In this document: positions 10,902-23,200 of the stretch, piece after piece
Layout: the number at the start of each line of letters is the position of its first letter
Position numbering within the stretch: the stretch's first letter is position 1
Assembly: GCA_029948255.1 (NCBI GenBank)
Contig: JALIZF010001874.1
Span: forward strand, 576,501-640,500
Length of the DNA: 64,000 nucleotides
From: Telmatactis stephensoni
Lineage: Eukaryota; Cnidaria; Anthozoa; Actiniaria; Isophelliidae
Reading direction: 5' to 3'
Translations under genes and position numbers: made by a program
The notes under the pieces: model-generated
The model's input: only the letters and a program-made list of their open reading frames with translations
Database searches by the model: none
What the model was told of the DNA's origin: nothing

Positions 10902-11194
10902 ACTGGGTAAATTGGATGACTTGTTGGGTTTCAAACGGCTGTTGACTCTCGATATTTACCTCGAATATAGTCATTGTTTGACCATCGTGTGCTATCGACC
11001 AAACAATATTGTATTTGAAAAGTTGAAACACGAAAAAAATAAAAATATATTGCGCTTATTCAGGTCTGTTCAAAGCGCTAGGGGATTAAAATAACAGTAA
11101 TCTACAAAGAAAAAGCCGTAATTGTGAAAAGGTAAGTTTTAAGTTCTGGCTGTTTTGAAGGACGAAAGACTGGACTGAAATAGATCTTAAGCTT

Positions 11195-11355
11195 ATTCTT
11201 AGGTTTCATATGGCGTCAATTTCAATCTCGATGGAATTTTCATCAGCTGAAAGACAAGTTTTCAATAGAATATTCTCTGGTTGAGAGCACATGGTGGTCA
11301 AACAATGAACACCATTTGAAGCAGATAATGAGATTCGACAGCTGTTTGAAACCCG
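11195..11355. repeat. Dispersed repeat, copy 1
   Basis: Similar over about 150 bp to 27205-27358. Both contain CATCAGCTGAAAGA, then TTTCAATAGAATATTCTCTG and CACCATTTGAAGCAGATAAT. Non-coding. Confidence 0.65.
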
Positions 11356-11424
11356 GCTGGAGGCTGCACGACAGGTGGAGTGGGTTGGAACTCTATAGGG
11401 GCTGCAGTCGACTGGGTGATTGGA

Positions 11425-11620
11425 AAACTCTGCGTTGGTCTGTTTGGGTTATAGCGAAAGAGGGTGCATCACACATGATCAAAACAATACACAGATCCTA
11501 TAATCAAAACGGTCAAGGTTACCACGCTTAAAAGGCTTAACTAGTGAAACAAGACGCACAATGGTGAGTGTACTCGTGCCAAGATAAAATGCACCCAGGT
11601 GCGGTCGAAGTGGCCCATTG
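11425..11620. repeat. Dispersed repeat shared with 14503-14680
   Basis: Both copies contain TTGGTCTGTTTGGGTTATAG, GTCAAGGTTACCACGCTTAA and GATAAAATGCACCCAGGT in the same order. It truncates the Helitron remnant on its 3' side. Function unknown. Confidence 0.6.
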
Positions 11621-12230
11621 ATCATACGCATTCAACTGGCACATTACAGATTGCTCCCTTGATTTTTCTCTGTTCACCTTTTGGCATCACCACTATTTTT
11701 TCAAAGACTATTCTTTGTGCAATAAGTATTTGTTCAAGTTTCTCTAAGACTGACAGTTCAGGGGATATTTCATCTACTTGCAAATTATTGTGTACAGCTT
11801 GACATGGTACTTGCTGTTTTATGAGTTTAGAATGACATGTTTTGCAAATGTATTGTTTTCCGTCAAATGACTTTTTCCTGTAAACAAGTGTTGAATGATG
11901 TATTTACTTTCATCTAATATGATTATTATACTGTTTTTCTATATAGTAATCTGTTACAGACAGAGCATATATAGTATGGTTCCTCTCTTATCTTACTTTG
12001 AAAAGTGTTTATACAGTGATCCAAGTCATACTGTTTATCCTTTTTAGAGTGGTACCAATTTTGATAATTGGAGTGCATGTCTGATAAACGTTTTTCTTTT
12101 TCTTCAAGATTCAAGGAGTTGTACCAAATTTCATTATTTAATCGCATCTTTTCTTTTTTTGCAGAACTCATAGATCTATACTGTTCCGCTTTAAGAGACA
12201 AACATTGTTTCTTAAGAGCAGGTTCCATGT

Positions 12231-13609
12231 TAGCCTGCGTCACATCCGGACTTTTCCTCCGTTAAGTCCGTCTGCGAAATAACGAACAAAACCGTGTTCT
12301 GAGACCCCCAGCAAATAGCAGGATTATTATAAGTAATACCATGACCCTGAGGGATATTAGTGATTAAATGTCCCCGAAGCCGAGGGAGGTTTAGTGGAAG
12401 TCCCGAGGCCGTAGGCCGAGGGACTTTTACTAAACCTCCCGAGGCTGAGGGGACATTTAATCACTAATATCCCGAAGAAGTCATGGTATTACTTTGTAAT
12501 ACCATGATCACCGAGGAAATAAACGAAAATATACTTCGCTGTTTGTTCATCCAAAACTTGAAAATATTATACAATTCTTTTACCAATTGTGCGTAACCCT
12601 GTTCTCTGGGGGCTTTCGAAAATAGATTTCTTTGTTATATACTTACAATGAACAAGTATTTATAGGTTGTTAATCAATTCGAAAGCTAAATTGTTTTTCA
12701 TAATGCTTTCTTTGCTTCGTTATGCTCATTCGCAAAATAGAATACATAGATCCCACACGCGCAAGAGTGTGCAGTGGTAAGAGGTATCGGTGCGTTAGAA
12801 AGTTACAGAGTTTCGGGACAGCGTGCAAAGTTGTCCTGATCGTCCCGATGATTGACATATGAGGGACGGAGGGACAATCACTCATGAATAACATGAGGGA
12901 CGATTAGTTCTAATCGTCCCTCATTAATTATGGATGAGGGACGATTAGTTCTAATCATCCCTCATTCATAATTAATGAGGGAATATTAGAACTAATTTTC
13001 CCTCTTTCTATTCATGAGGGAGGGATGTTAGCGATTAAACGTCCCTCCAAAAACAATAGATCCCGAGGTGATCATGGTATTATAGATAATAGATCCTGAT
13101 TGGCTGATGCATTTTTCAATTCTAACGAGACTCGTGATTGGCTCGCTTAATGTTCGTTGTGTCGATGTTTTGACACCTAGCTTGATGGACTCCAGTTATT
13201 AACAGACTTTATTGCTAGCATGACCCGGGGTCAATCTCGTAATTTCTCTTTGAGAGAATGTTTTGTTAACTAAGGCTATTATTTAACAATATGTTCAATT
13301 GGAATGTTTCGAAAGTTTCCTTTTATAGCAGGCAAATCGATGTATGTAACTGGTAGGTTGTTTTGATTGAAAAATCTGTCTGTGTTTTCATAATCACTGT
13401 AAATCTAACGGAAGTGTTGTCATGGCGAAGACAAACACACTAGTGATCATAGAGCCAATCACGAGTCTCGTTAGAATTGAAAAATGCATCAGCCAATCAG
13501 GATCTATTATCTATAATCCTGCTATTTGCTGGGGGTCTCAGAACACGGTTTTGTTCGTTATTTCGCAGACGGACTTAACGGAGGAAAAGTCCGGATGTGA
13601 CGCAGGCTA
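12231..13609. mobile_element. Mutator-like MITE with ~98-bp TIRs and 9-bp target duplication
   Basis: Ends TAGCCTGCGTCACATCC and its complement; about 98 bp of perfect inverted repeat. GTTCCATGT is duplicated at 12222-12230 and 13610-13618; a 9-bp duplication is the mark of Mutator-like elements. The interior contains nested palindromes and no transposase. It sits inside the Helitron-like frame, which dates it later than that element. A relative is at 34261-34599. Confidence 0.85.
12334..12491. repeat. Nested palindromic element inside the Mutator-like MITE
   Basis: Inverted arms starting TAATACCATGACC and ending at GTCATGGTATTA, with a GAGGCCGTAGGCCGAG centre. Part of its end recurs inverted near 13060-13085. 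Confidence 0.6.
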
Positions 13610-13884
13610 GTTCCATGTTAGCATAGTTTAATTTGCGTTTCAGAGCAATAACCCTTTTTGGGGCATTTGATTTGTGTTTTTTCTTAATATTTTGTCTTGT
13701 AGTATTTGACAGCTGAGTTGAGCATGATACAAATAAAATGTTACGATCTAGTGCATTACATCGAACTGGTTTTTTTTTTTTTTTTTTGAAATATCGAACA
13801 TTTTCTGTATTAAGGAGGGTATATTCTTTACTTTTTCAACAACATCAAAGCGTCCATCAACATTTAACACTTAAGGAATATAAA

Positions 13885-14045
13885 ACGCGCGCGCATGTCT
13901 CTGTTCTGTGATATAAACACGATGGAAGATGTAGAGCAAGAGAAAAGCAAGCTTAGGAACACGAGGCGTAGCCGAGTGTTTCTCTTGCTTTTCGAGTGCT
14001 CTACATCTTCCAGAGTGTTTATTTCACAGAACAGAGACATAAGCG
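13885..14045. mobile_element. Foldback MITE
   Basis: Arms ATGTCTCTGTTCTGTGATAT and complement flank a second palindrome around GGAAGATGTAGAGC. The CGCGCGC-rich flank is repeated near 14130. Non-coding. Confidence 0.6.
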
Positions 14046-14502
14046 ATCGTTTTATATTGCTTTTATAAAATATTTTCGACATTTTTTGAGCGAGCCATGT
14101 CTCTGTCCTCTGATATAAACATGGTAGCCAGCTAATCAGCGCGCGCGTTATATCTCAAATATTTTATAACATAAGATAAAAGTTAGCGATCCTTGATTTA
14201 TGGCGAAAAATGCAGCAAACATAATAAGTGGACAGCCAAGCTAAAAATCCAGTATTACCATTTGTATGATTTCCAATAATCTTCTGGAGTCCCAATTCGC
14301 AGAAGGAGTTCCTTATTTGACCACTTTCCTTACTTAGGGCTGTACTTTCCAATTAACACTGAGTCGTACCCCGAACTTGCCTCGCTAGTTTGTACAAAGA
14401 CTACTAAAGAGTGTGTTCACGAGTGTGACAATCCTTATATAACTAACTACTAAGCTAAATCTAATTTCCTGTTTACATCACGTTTGGAGTCAAAGAGAAA
14501 CC

Positions 14503-14680
14503 CTACGTTGGTCTGTTTGGGTTATAGTGAAAGAGGGTGCATCACACAGGAAACAATACACAAATCTTACAATCAAAACGGTCAAGGTTACCACGCTTAA
14601 AAAGCTTAAGCAGTGAAACAAGACGCACAATGGCCGGTGCGTGCATGTACTCGTGCCGAGATAAAATGCACCCAGGTTTG
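14503..14680. repeat. Dispersed repeat, second copy of 11425-11620
   Basis: Same motif order as the first copy, including GTCAAGGTTACCACGCTTAA. It runs into the inverted-arm structure at 14680. Confidence 0.6.
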
Positions 14681-14762
14681 ATTTAGGCTTTATGATATGC
14701 ATGCTTGCATGCGTGTCGCTTTGGCGCCTCGTGCAAAAAATGCAAATACATGGAACTATTAA

Positions 14763-15115
14763 GGCGCTGTTACACTGTGCAATTTTCTCAGCAACTTGTC
14801 TCGCAACTGCGTTGCGAAACAAGTTGCTGGAAGATTGCACAGTGTAAAAGGGGTTGTCTCGCAATTTTTGTTGTTGCGCGTAGCATTGCACGAAGTAGAA
14901 CTCAGGTTTACTTTTCGCAACTCATTGCAGCAACTTGCAATGCCATTGCACAGTGTATCACCGCTCCAGCAACTTTCCTCGCAATTTTTGAGGCACGTTT
15001 TCTATGATCGCATGCGCAATTTCTCATTTCGCTATCTTGAATCTCGCTCCCAGCTTGCCTCGGCCAAAAATATTCCACGTTGTTGCTGGAAAAATTGCAC
15101 AGTGTAACAGCGCCT
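14763..15115. mobile_element. 353-bp TTAA-flanked MITE
   Basis: Ends GGCGCTGTTACACTGTGCAA and its complement, with TTAA at 14759-14762 and 15116-15119. The interior repeats the TTGCACAGTGTA motif several times. Confidence 0.75.
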
Positions 15116-15119
15116 TTAA

Positions 15120-15279
15120 GGGCCGGTTCACACTAGCGACATAAGCATAAGCGCAAGCAACATACGCAGACTCAGTAGCGCATTTATCACTCAGGTGTGA
15201 GAAAAAACAAAAACCTATAATGAGCAGTACGCTATTGAGTCTGCGTATGCTTATGCTTATGCGGTGTGTGAACCGGCCC
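15120..15279. mobile_element. 160-bp PIF/Harbinger-like MITE
   Basis: Fourteen-base inverted ends GGGCCGGTTCACAC, with TAA directly repeated at 15117-15119 and 15280-15282, as in PIF/Harbinger elements. It abuts the preceding MITE with almost no spacer. Confidence 0.65.
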
Positions 15280-15545
15280 TAAGTCTTCCAAGTTATTTGG
15301 ACTGGTGAACTACTTTCCTTCGCCTTTTTAGCCTTTTATTGTGTTTTCCAGCAATATTTCACTTCTCAGTTTTCTTTTTGCACAAGGAAATACCATAGTT
15401 CTAGAAACTTTAGTAAGGAACTGCTACGTACAGCGTTACTCTGGATATCACTGGCATGACTATAGTTCCATGTATTTGCATTTTTTGCACGAGGCACCAA
15501 AGCGACACGCATGCAGGCATGCATATCATAAAGCCTGAATCAAAC

Positions 15546-16265
15546 ACCAGCAACAGCTCGAGAGTAGAGATGCACATATGGCAATTAATGTTTAAAAAAT
15601 TATTTAATGATCTTAAAAGATTTCAATGCCTTTGTAATTTAAACACCCTACTGGTAAAGGATTGAATATTCAATATCAAGAAATAAAAAAAATTGATCAA
15701 CTAGTTTTCAAGAAACAGTATTATTAACGTGGATGTCGAAATTCCCAGTTCAACGCGGCAATTTAGTGCTTTACGTACAGTCGTCTCAACGGCGATCAAA
15801 AACAGCAAATACGATGACATATTCACAAAGTAAAGAACCATGCCTTGGTATTATTTGGAACCAAAAATATTGCAACTTTTCTTTGGAAAATCATTGTTAT
15901 AAAATTAATTTAGTAAAGCACCCGCGGTTGTAAATTTCTTCAAAGTTAAATAATTGCTCCGTTTTTACTCAAAATCGGCTTAATAGAATTTCTTTAAACG
16001 CTCTCACATTATAGACAAACATTTGATTTACAAAGTCTCGTAAATCGTTTTTCTCGTCGAGGTCTGGATTTTGAGAAAATTGGCAAAATTGAAAATCCAG
16101 TGTATAACAATTTCGATGTTAAAAAAGCTCCGATTTCAACCAAACTAGTATCATTATAAAATCCGGTCCATTTGTAGTAAGTGTACGTAAAAAGTTTGGT
16201 CAACTTAATTCTGTGACGCGATTAATAGCCGCTTCAATTCAACTACCCGCGCACTGGCGAAACTG
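15546..16265. other. No gene or repeat recognised
   Basis: Short open frames only. The last bases (16266-16281) are a GGGTCGAGCCACC end followed by TTAA, which directly abuts the start of block B. Confidence 0.5.
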
Positions 16266-16300
16266 GGTCGAGCCACCTTAAACAATATACAGACATACGT

Positions 16301-17247
16301 TCAAGCCGACTCACAAGGGGGTCTGTTTTCACATCCGAAGCACAAGTGAATTTCTCTTTCGACTGCCTTTCTAACTTCATTTAAACGCCAGAAATAAATT
16401 AAAGGATTGAAACTGGCACTCATTAGTACTATTGTAGTAGCGATCTCACCAAATGGGACCACAAATCCTTTGTAGCCAATAACAGCAAGTTGAACACAAT
16501 ATATTATATAAGGAACCATAGTCACCAACAAGAATGATGTTATAATAAAGAAAGTAAGAGAAGACTTTCGTATGTCGAGAACGTGTTCATGACTGGGGCC
16601 AGCTGTGAATGTATTTTCTAGATGGCGGATTTGGTTAAGGTGCTTCTGAGTGATGCGGTAGATTTTCCAGTTACAAATCAAAATAATAAAAGTACACATA
16701 CATGCTATAGTCCCTACAATAATTGTGAAAATTTTGTAGCTTGCCAGAATTTGAGAAGTCGCTGTAAGAAACATGATAGGCCAAAGTGCTGCGAAGGCGA
16801 GCAATACTCGTGGGATTGTCACAATTTCTCTATAACGAAGATGAAAATGCAAGGCCAGTAGACGGTCGAGAGTTATAATAGTAAGTGTTCCAAGCGAAAC
16901 GCCACAGAACGTCACCGCGGAATAAATCAAAACTATGGCACCTTTGCAGGTGTATTGCCACATTTGGTAGAATTTACTGATGTTGTAAACAACGCTACTC
17001 GGTTGAGCTACCAATCCAGTCAACAGATCAGACACTGCCAGGCATCCAAGTAATACGAATGATGGCCGATGAAGATCAGAGTTTCGATAAACTGTCCAAA
17101 TAATAACGGAATTTTGCACAATCGCCATAACACTAAACATTAAATTAAGGACACAACTGTTAAGATCATCACAATCCTTGTAAAGTCATCTTGGCTTTTG
17201 TTGAGTTTTAACCCATAGCAAGTGACTTCATTTGACGTGTTATTCAT
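16301..17247 (-). pseudogene. Rhodopsin-like (class A) GPCR, copy B, frameshifted in TM1
   Basis: Almost identical to copy A. Here TM7 and the C-terminus are intact (NPLIYFWRL to CESA), but two extra bases near 17150 put the first 29 residues in another frame. Translation from an internal Met at 17140 gives 279 residues beginning inside TM1. Other differences from copy A are a handful of substitutions, for example HLRYREIVT for HLCYRETVT. It could still be made as an N-truncated receptor; otherwise pseudogene or assembly error. Confidence 0.85.
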
Positions 17248-18082
17248 AGCTGCTTGTCATCAAATAGATGTGGCTTTTTCGTACAACAAAATCAACCGAG
17301 AAAAACCTGTTTGGAACTATCGCTCAGTGTTCGTATAAACGTGAACGTTTCGATTCGCTGCTTTGCGAAGATAGAATGCCTCTGGAACGACGGTGATTGC
17401 TCGGTAATTGTTTATGCGGCTTCAATTCGAGGCGTTGCCAAGTATTTCCTTTAAATTAAAGGTGTCAACTACCATCAGTGGTGTTAATGCCTTTCACTCA
17501 TCACAAGGTGACAGACTTTTCTGTAAATAATGGAAAAAAATAATCCCTTTCATATTCGAATTCGCGCTTCAAATTTTATAGTCACCAAAATCGAATTGCT
17601 TTCGTTAGGGTCGACTCAAATAAAATTGCCGAGTAGCATACCCTTAATTTCTCTGTTTTATTAGGTCACTTCTGGTGATAGATCATTAGATCCAATTACT
17701 ATAAGCAGATGGCTCGTTTATGTAAAGTAAATTGAAAGTCAATAGTCGATAATTTTGAGTTCTCGAGAACAAGTTTCTAGATCTAGCTTTAGGCAAGGCA
17801 CTGATGTTCGTTCGAATATTCCTAAATATCCCATTCATATTTCCTAAAATGTTTTTGACAGTTGTCTGTGACAGTTGGGTTTTATAGGAAAATCCATTGG
17901 ATGACTGACGAGGGAATTTCACGTTGAATTTCACGAAAAAAACGATATCGCACGAGTCGCGAAGCGTTTTTTCGAGTATAATTCAACGTGGAATTCCGGA
18001 GTCGGGAAGTGAATTTTCCTTTATTTTACTGCAATTGTAACTGAGAACCATCTGAACATTATCCTGGAGCAATGTCGATTTC
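17248..18082. other. GPCR upstream spacer in block B, no gene seen
   Basis: Conserved counterpart of 964-1790. No domain or RNA gene recognised. Confidence 0.55.
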
Positions 18083-18086
18083 ATGA

Positions 18087-18281
18087 ATGGCAAATCAACA
18101 CTTGTTCGTCGGGAAAATTTGGTTTGGAGCATTTGGCATTCACACTGCAGAAAAAGTAATCTTGTATCCCAACTATCAAAACCCTGGTGTCATGACACTG
18201 GTAATAGTTTGCTGCGCTTGCTGTTCTTCTTATGTTTTGAACGCCTTTTTTACAGTGAGGTTTTTGGAATTAATTATTTGA
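18087..18281 (+). CDS. Possible small membrane-protein exon or relic
   Basis: An open frame of 64 codons starting MANQHLFVGKIWFGAFG with a Cys-rich hydrophobic stretch (TLVIVCCACCSSYVL). A GTGAGG donor-like site follows codon AAC GCC TTT TTT ACA. The block A equivalent (from 1792) is frame-shifted and does not keep this protein, so it is either a decayed exon or chance. No family recognised. Confidence 0.2.
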   Translation: MANQHLFVGKIWFGAFGIHTAEKVILYPNYQNPGVMTLVIVCCACCSSYVLNAFFTVRFLELII

Positions 18282-18460
18282 ACATGACTCGTTCAAATAA
18301 CTGACTCAGTTCAGTTGAAAATATATCGCTCAAACAAATCTGCTGGACGGTATGTTTCCGAAAACGTCTATGACTGCATCCGGAGATAACTGCTATTTTT
18401 ATTCTATGCAAATAAGTGAACATTTTCTAATGATAAGGCTTGACTTTGAAATTAAATTTA

Positions 18461-18652
18461 TAAGAAAGACAAACGCAAATGTTGTACAACGTTTCGACAT
18501 CTTCCGATGTCATTATCAAGCAATGGTCTTTATTGAGCAAGGATGAATATATATCTCAATATATATTCATCCTTGCCCAATAAAGACCATTACTTGATAA
18601 TGACATCGGAAGATGTCAAAACGTTGTACAACATTTGTGTTTGTCTTTCTTA
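18461..18652. repeat. Inverted repeat with hammerhead-like core, copy B
   Basis: Counterpart of 2160-2334. The arms are longer and the loop is more palindromic here. The left arm keeps the core on the minus strand; in the right arm CGAAAC has become CAAAAC, which would remove an essential core G. Confidence 0.5.
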
Positions 18653-18839
18653 TTAATTTTTCTAATGAAGGGCCGATAAAAATTATTATGTCGAAGTTAC
18701 TGAAGACACCAAACTACAACGGATTTTCATGTATGCGTAAGGCGTAATAAATGTCCTTTTGTTGTTAGTAGTTGCATCTTTTTCTTTACTTGTTTTCTCG
18801 TGATAATTTTTAGCAGCGATAGACATTTGTTTTCAAACT

Positions 18840-20033
18840 ATTTTTTAACTTAAAAGTTAAATTTAGATGAAAAAGAAAAAGGAAAAACACAACAATCGCG
18901 GGCTACCTGTGTAAGTAAGTGATTCAATCTTTGAAAAAATGTTTTTCTTTATTTTTTTTGGAAACCTATTGCATCTTTTTTATTTGCTTGTATTTTCGTA
19001 TTATCTTAAACTACGAAAAATAATAATTTTTCAAACACTGATTATAAGAAGGATAAGGAAACAATACAATCGCGGGCTACCTGTGTAAGTGGGTGATTCC
19101 ATGCTGAATCATCCCTCCTCGATCGACTCAACACAATAGCCAATCAGCGCGCGAGTTTCATAGGAGCTATGGGGTTCTATAAGCGGTTAATTTTGGTGTT
19201 CAATTTGGTGTTTTTCTCCCTTTATAAACTAGCAGTGGTAAAAACTTTTACTTTATACTTGATAAAACGCTTAACACTGCTGCTCGTCAGTTTTTAAATA
19301 GTACTAGAACAATAACGTGATCAAGGCTTTTTTGTCAATTGAGAGAGAAACTGAATCCGACAGCTTTTCCGAACGTTCTATGCAACTGTCAGTTGATAAA
19401 GTCAACGAAGATCAGTCAGTACAAATAAACAGTGTCCATCTGCGCCGATAAAAGACAATTAGCTTTTAAAAAATATCACTTGTCTCATTCAATATTCATC
19501 ATTTTAGAGCATTCAGAAAGAACCCAAAAGTTCGATGTTTTTTCGTTTTCATTGTCTTGGGAATTGCGAATGTCTACTTTATTCTCATTCTTAATGAGAC
19601 TAGTGTGTGTACTATAATGACAAAATCACTACATTGATAATAGATATTTTATTTCAATATAAAAATGGTATCGAAAATATTTGATTGATGAAAGATCTGT
19701 ATCAAAAATTTGGACTTACATGTTAGTTGAAAAGATATAATCAATAAAAAATAACTTCATTAGAAAGATTTCCGGCTTAAAAAGAATGTTTTCCAACAGT
19801 TTTCGCTAAAACATATTGCAGAAATTACTGAGATGTGAATCATTAATACTGAAATAAAATAAAATAAAAAGAGTAACAGTTTTTAAAAATTGCTCAAAAA
19901 GATAAAAAGTAAATAATTAAGATTACACGACAAAATCAATCTCTGCTGTTGTTTCATCTTATAGCAAGTTCTTGTATCGTTTTGAATATTATTTTTGTTA
20001 TTTTTGTTAAGTCCTTCGTTTTCCTTAATTATG
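18840..20033. other. 3' flank of the giant gene
   Basis: No gene seen. AATAAA on the minus strand at 19648-19653, about 380 bp past the stop codon, is a plausible polyadenylation signal. The piggyBac-type element of block A is absent here. Confidence 0.45.
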
Positions 20034-20260
20034 TCAGTTCCCGGGTTGACCGGCGCCACCTGGTTTGTTACCTGGAGCACCACCATGATGACCGTGTCCA
20101 CCAGGACGAGATCCTGGAGGTTTGGGTCCAAAGAAGTCGCATCGTTTGATACATCCATCAAAGCAGCATTGTTGAGATCGTGGGCAGTCTGCGTTGGTCT
20201 TGCAGTATTCTTTCTTGTCGTATTTGGCAAGGCAAGGTCCGGGATTTGGTGGTGGACAAA
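20034..20260 (-). CDS. Terminal exon: WAP domain with Gly/Pro/His-rich tail
   Basis: Opens in phase 1 (VCPPPNPGPC), carries eight WAP cysteines including RSQQCCFDGC, then a low-complexity tail (GGHGHHGGAPG-type) and TGA at 20034-20036. Intact version of the exon split at 4470-5098. Confidence 0.88.
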
Positions 20261-23200
20261 CTGGTTAAGAACACACGAAAAATAAGCACCAGCAACATAT
20301 GCAGAATCAGTAATGTACTGCACAGCAGTGCTTGTCTTTTCACTAGTGACATAAGCATATAAGCACAAGCAACATACACAGACTCAGTAATTACTGCTCA
20401 TTAGCGGTGCTTGTCTTTTCACTAGTGACATAAGCATAAGCACAAGCAATGCAACATACACAGACTCAGTAATGTACTGCTTATTACCAGTGCTTGTCTT
20501 TTCACGCCTGACATAAGCATAAGCACAAACAACACAGCAGATGGCAAACTCTTGCCATCCAGTAAATTTTCTCATAAGAATTTTACATCATTACAGTGGC
20601 CTCTTACTTCAAATAGTGAACTACTTTTTGCTTGCGTACCTGGTTTTGGTTTGGGAGGTCCTGATGGCCAAGATTTCACGCACTGCTTATGGCAACCTGT
20701 ATAACAGCATTTCTTATTGGATGAACAGTCTGAGTCCTTTTCACATTCATTTTTTAGTGGAACAACTGGGCATCTGATCTTGGGCAAAGCCAGTGGACAG
20801 ATTCCTGGTAGTACTGGTAATACTGTAAACAGATGAACAGAATTAACAGAATTAACAGCTGAAATTTAACTACCTCTCCTACTAAATTCGAGGTGTTCTT
20901 TCCATTTTTTAAGTTCAATTGACTCTTGCTTGATTAAGGGAGGTGGTGTCGTTGTGGTTTAAAGTTTTTTATTGAATGTTGCGAGGATATGAACCGTTTC
21001 TCCTCGGACAATCAAATTGATTGTTTGCACACGCGATGGTGTCATCTTCCTGTTGCTAAAAATAACCTTAAGCGCAAAACAGATCTCAATACCAGTTCGC
21101 TCTCTTTATAATACGAATAGTATTATGGTGTCTTGTTCATGTTTAATCCTATATATAAAACTAAATTGCCAATCATAAAACCTTAAAAGTTGAAGGATAT
21201 TCTTAGTCACCAATTCAATATATGAAAGAGAGTAGCAGAGCTTTCGACGCTCATCCAGGAGTCTCTTTCAAAGTGAGTAAGAAAATTCTTCCCAGCATAA
21301 GAACCTCCACCAGTGTGGCCTCTTACTTCAAATGGTGAACTACTTTTTGCTTTAATACGTACCTGGTTTTGGTTTGGGAGGTCCTGGTGGTCCAGATTTC
21401 ACGCACTGCTTATGACAGCCTGTATTACAGCATTTTTTATTGGATGAACAGTCTGAATCCTTTTCACATTCATTTTTTAGTGGAACACTTGGGCATCTGA
21501 TTGACAAAGCCAGTGGACACATTCCTGGTAGTACTGGTAATACTGTAAACAGAATTAATAGATCTGATGTTTACATTGTTGTTTATGAAAATTTATTTCC
21601 GATGATTTTAACTCGAGGATTGCAAATCCACGAGTTATAGTGAGGGATCGAAATATGCAAATATGTGTCACTCACTCGAAAATTGTTAAACTGTTACTGC
21701 GCATGTTCGATGTGATTGAATGCAGGCCGAAAGTAACGTGGGCTCAGGGTACGTAGCAACTATCGTTGTCAATCACGATGCATCGATATTCGTTCTTTGG
21801 GTCAGGAGAGGACACATCAGAAGTACAAAAATATTAGCACGAATTATCATAAACTAGAATTTAATTGACGATTTTTAGATCGCTAAATTCCAAAGCAAGT
21901 ACTAATCGATGACTTACGAATATCTGGCGTAGTCTATGTGAAAACCTTTCTAGTCTGAGTCTAGTCTAAATGCCTTACTTTGTACATCGCTGTCAAGCAA
22001 CAAAATCATTTCAAGTTCAACATCAAAGTCATCCAAGCTTTTAGTGTCTGTACTCTATCAGGACAAGAGTGAATGTTAAACTGATAATAAAGCAAACGAA
22101 AGCATTTTGAGGACGATAAACCGACCGCCGCCATCCCGGGAGTCTGTTAGCCAACAACAGCAACAGAGGCATATTGAGTTTGTTTATTGGCTGAGTGTTT
22201 TATGAAGCAATTTCTTTTATTTATAGCGACATTTTGCTACAGAGAGAAGTTTTTTTTTGCATTTGTTTGGTAGGTTTGCGTCACTTTGTTTGTAGGGTTA
22301 CAACCTATGGCTTTCCGAGATGAAAGCGGTTTAGAGTTCGAGTCTCGCGGTAGTCGACTAATTCTTTTTTTCGCTTTTTTTCTTCTTTTTCTTCATTCTT
22401 TTTTCTTCTTTTATATCTCACACCGGCCTCTTTTTCTTTTTTCTTTCGCTAAAAAATTACAGTAACTCTTATCATTAATATTTGATCATTCAAAATGACT
22501 TTTAAAAAATTCCCCCAAAAAAGCATTATAGGTCGGTCCAATCTTTCTGTTTAAATTTGATAAAAATAAAAATAAAAATATAATGCTTTAAAGATGTCTC
22601 TATCTAGCCCGTGCACAAGTAGATCGCACCCACCACAGGAAGCCCAACTGAGGAGCTGCCATAAATGAACTGTCACTCGATCGATGTTAATCCAATCCAC
22701 GAGTTATATTCGCAAGTTTTCCGCTGGATGTTGCGCGGATATGAACCGTTTCTCCTCGGACAATCAAATTCAGTGTTTGCGCACGCGTAGTATCACCTTC
22801 CCGTTACTAAAACTGATAACCTTAAGCGCCAAGCACACATCAATACAAGTTTCGCTCTCTTGGTATTTTGGTTTCTTGTTCAAGTTAAATGCTATAAAAC
22901 TATATTGCCAACCATAAAACCTTTAAAAATTGAAGGATATTCTTAGTCACCAGCTCAAAATGAGAGAGAGAAGCAGAGCTTTCGATGCCCATCCAGGAGT
23001 CAAAGTGAGTAAGAATATTCTTTAATTTTGAAATGTCCCAGCATAAGAACCTCCACTTTTTAATTAATAAACCTTTAGCGTAACCTACCCTCAGAAAATC
23101 AATGGAAAAAGTCTGTGGAAAACATTAAACCACAATTACGGTGACATGTGTGACATGACCTCCTTAGGACAAACGGGCCATTCCTGTTTCCTTACCTGGT

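Larger units (their letters stand above)
11605..13775 (-). pseudogene. Helitron-like protein, N-terminal remnant
   Basis: The minus strand encodes pieces typical of the region before the Rep and helicase domains of animal Helitrons: a basic KKKH.. segment, repeated SxxKKEKMRL-type residues, YICSVCNRLLY, then GKQYICKTCHSKL and KIKGAICNVPVE. Paired CxxC motifs suggest zinc binding. The frame breaks near 11920. The reading frame is also interrupted at 12231-13609 by a Mutator-like MITE; coding sequence of the same type resumes on its far side. No Rep or helicase motif is present, so it is a dead fragment. Confidence 0.72.
14680..15545. repeat. Composite inverted repeat enclosing two MITEs
   Basis: Arms 14680-14757 and 15468-15545 are inverted copies containing AGGCTTTATGATATGCATGC. 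They enclose the MITEs at 14763-15115 and 15120-15279. Confidence 0.6.
16282..21863. repeat. Segmental duplication, copy B
   Basis: Matches 1-6603. It begins immediately after a TTAA element end (16278-16281) and ends at 21863, where block A and block B diverge. The WAP gene in this copy is continuous with the upstream domain exons, so B is probably the parental locus. Confidence 0.9.

Noticed and set aside
10422..10934. 170-codon minus-strand frame
   Set aside because: Crosses both arms of the MITE at 10631-10901; no homology recognised.
20284..20530. CRISPR-like spaced repeat
   Set aside because: Repeat units are contiguous and of eukaryotic MITE origin; no cas genes.
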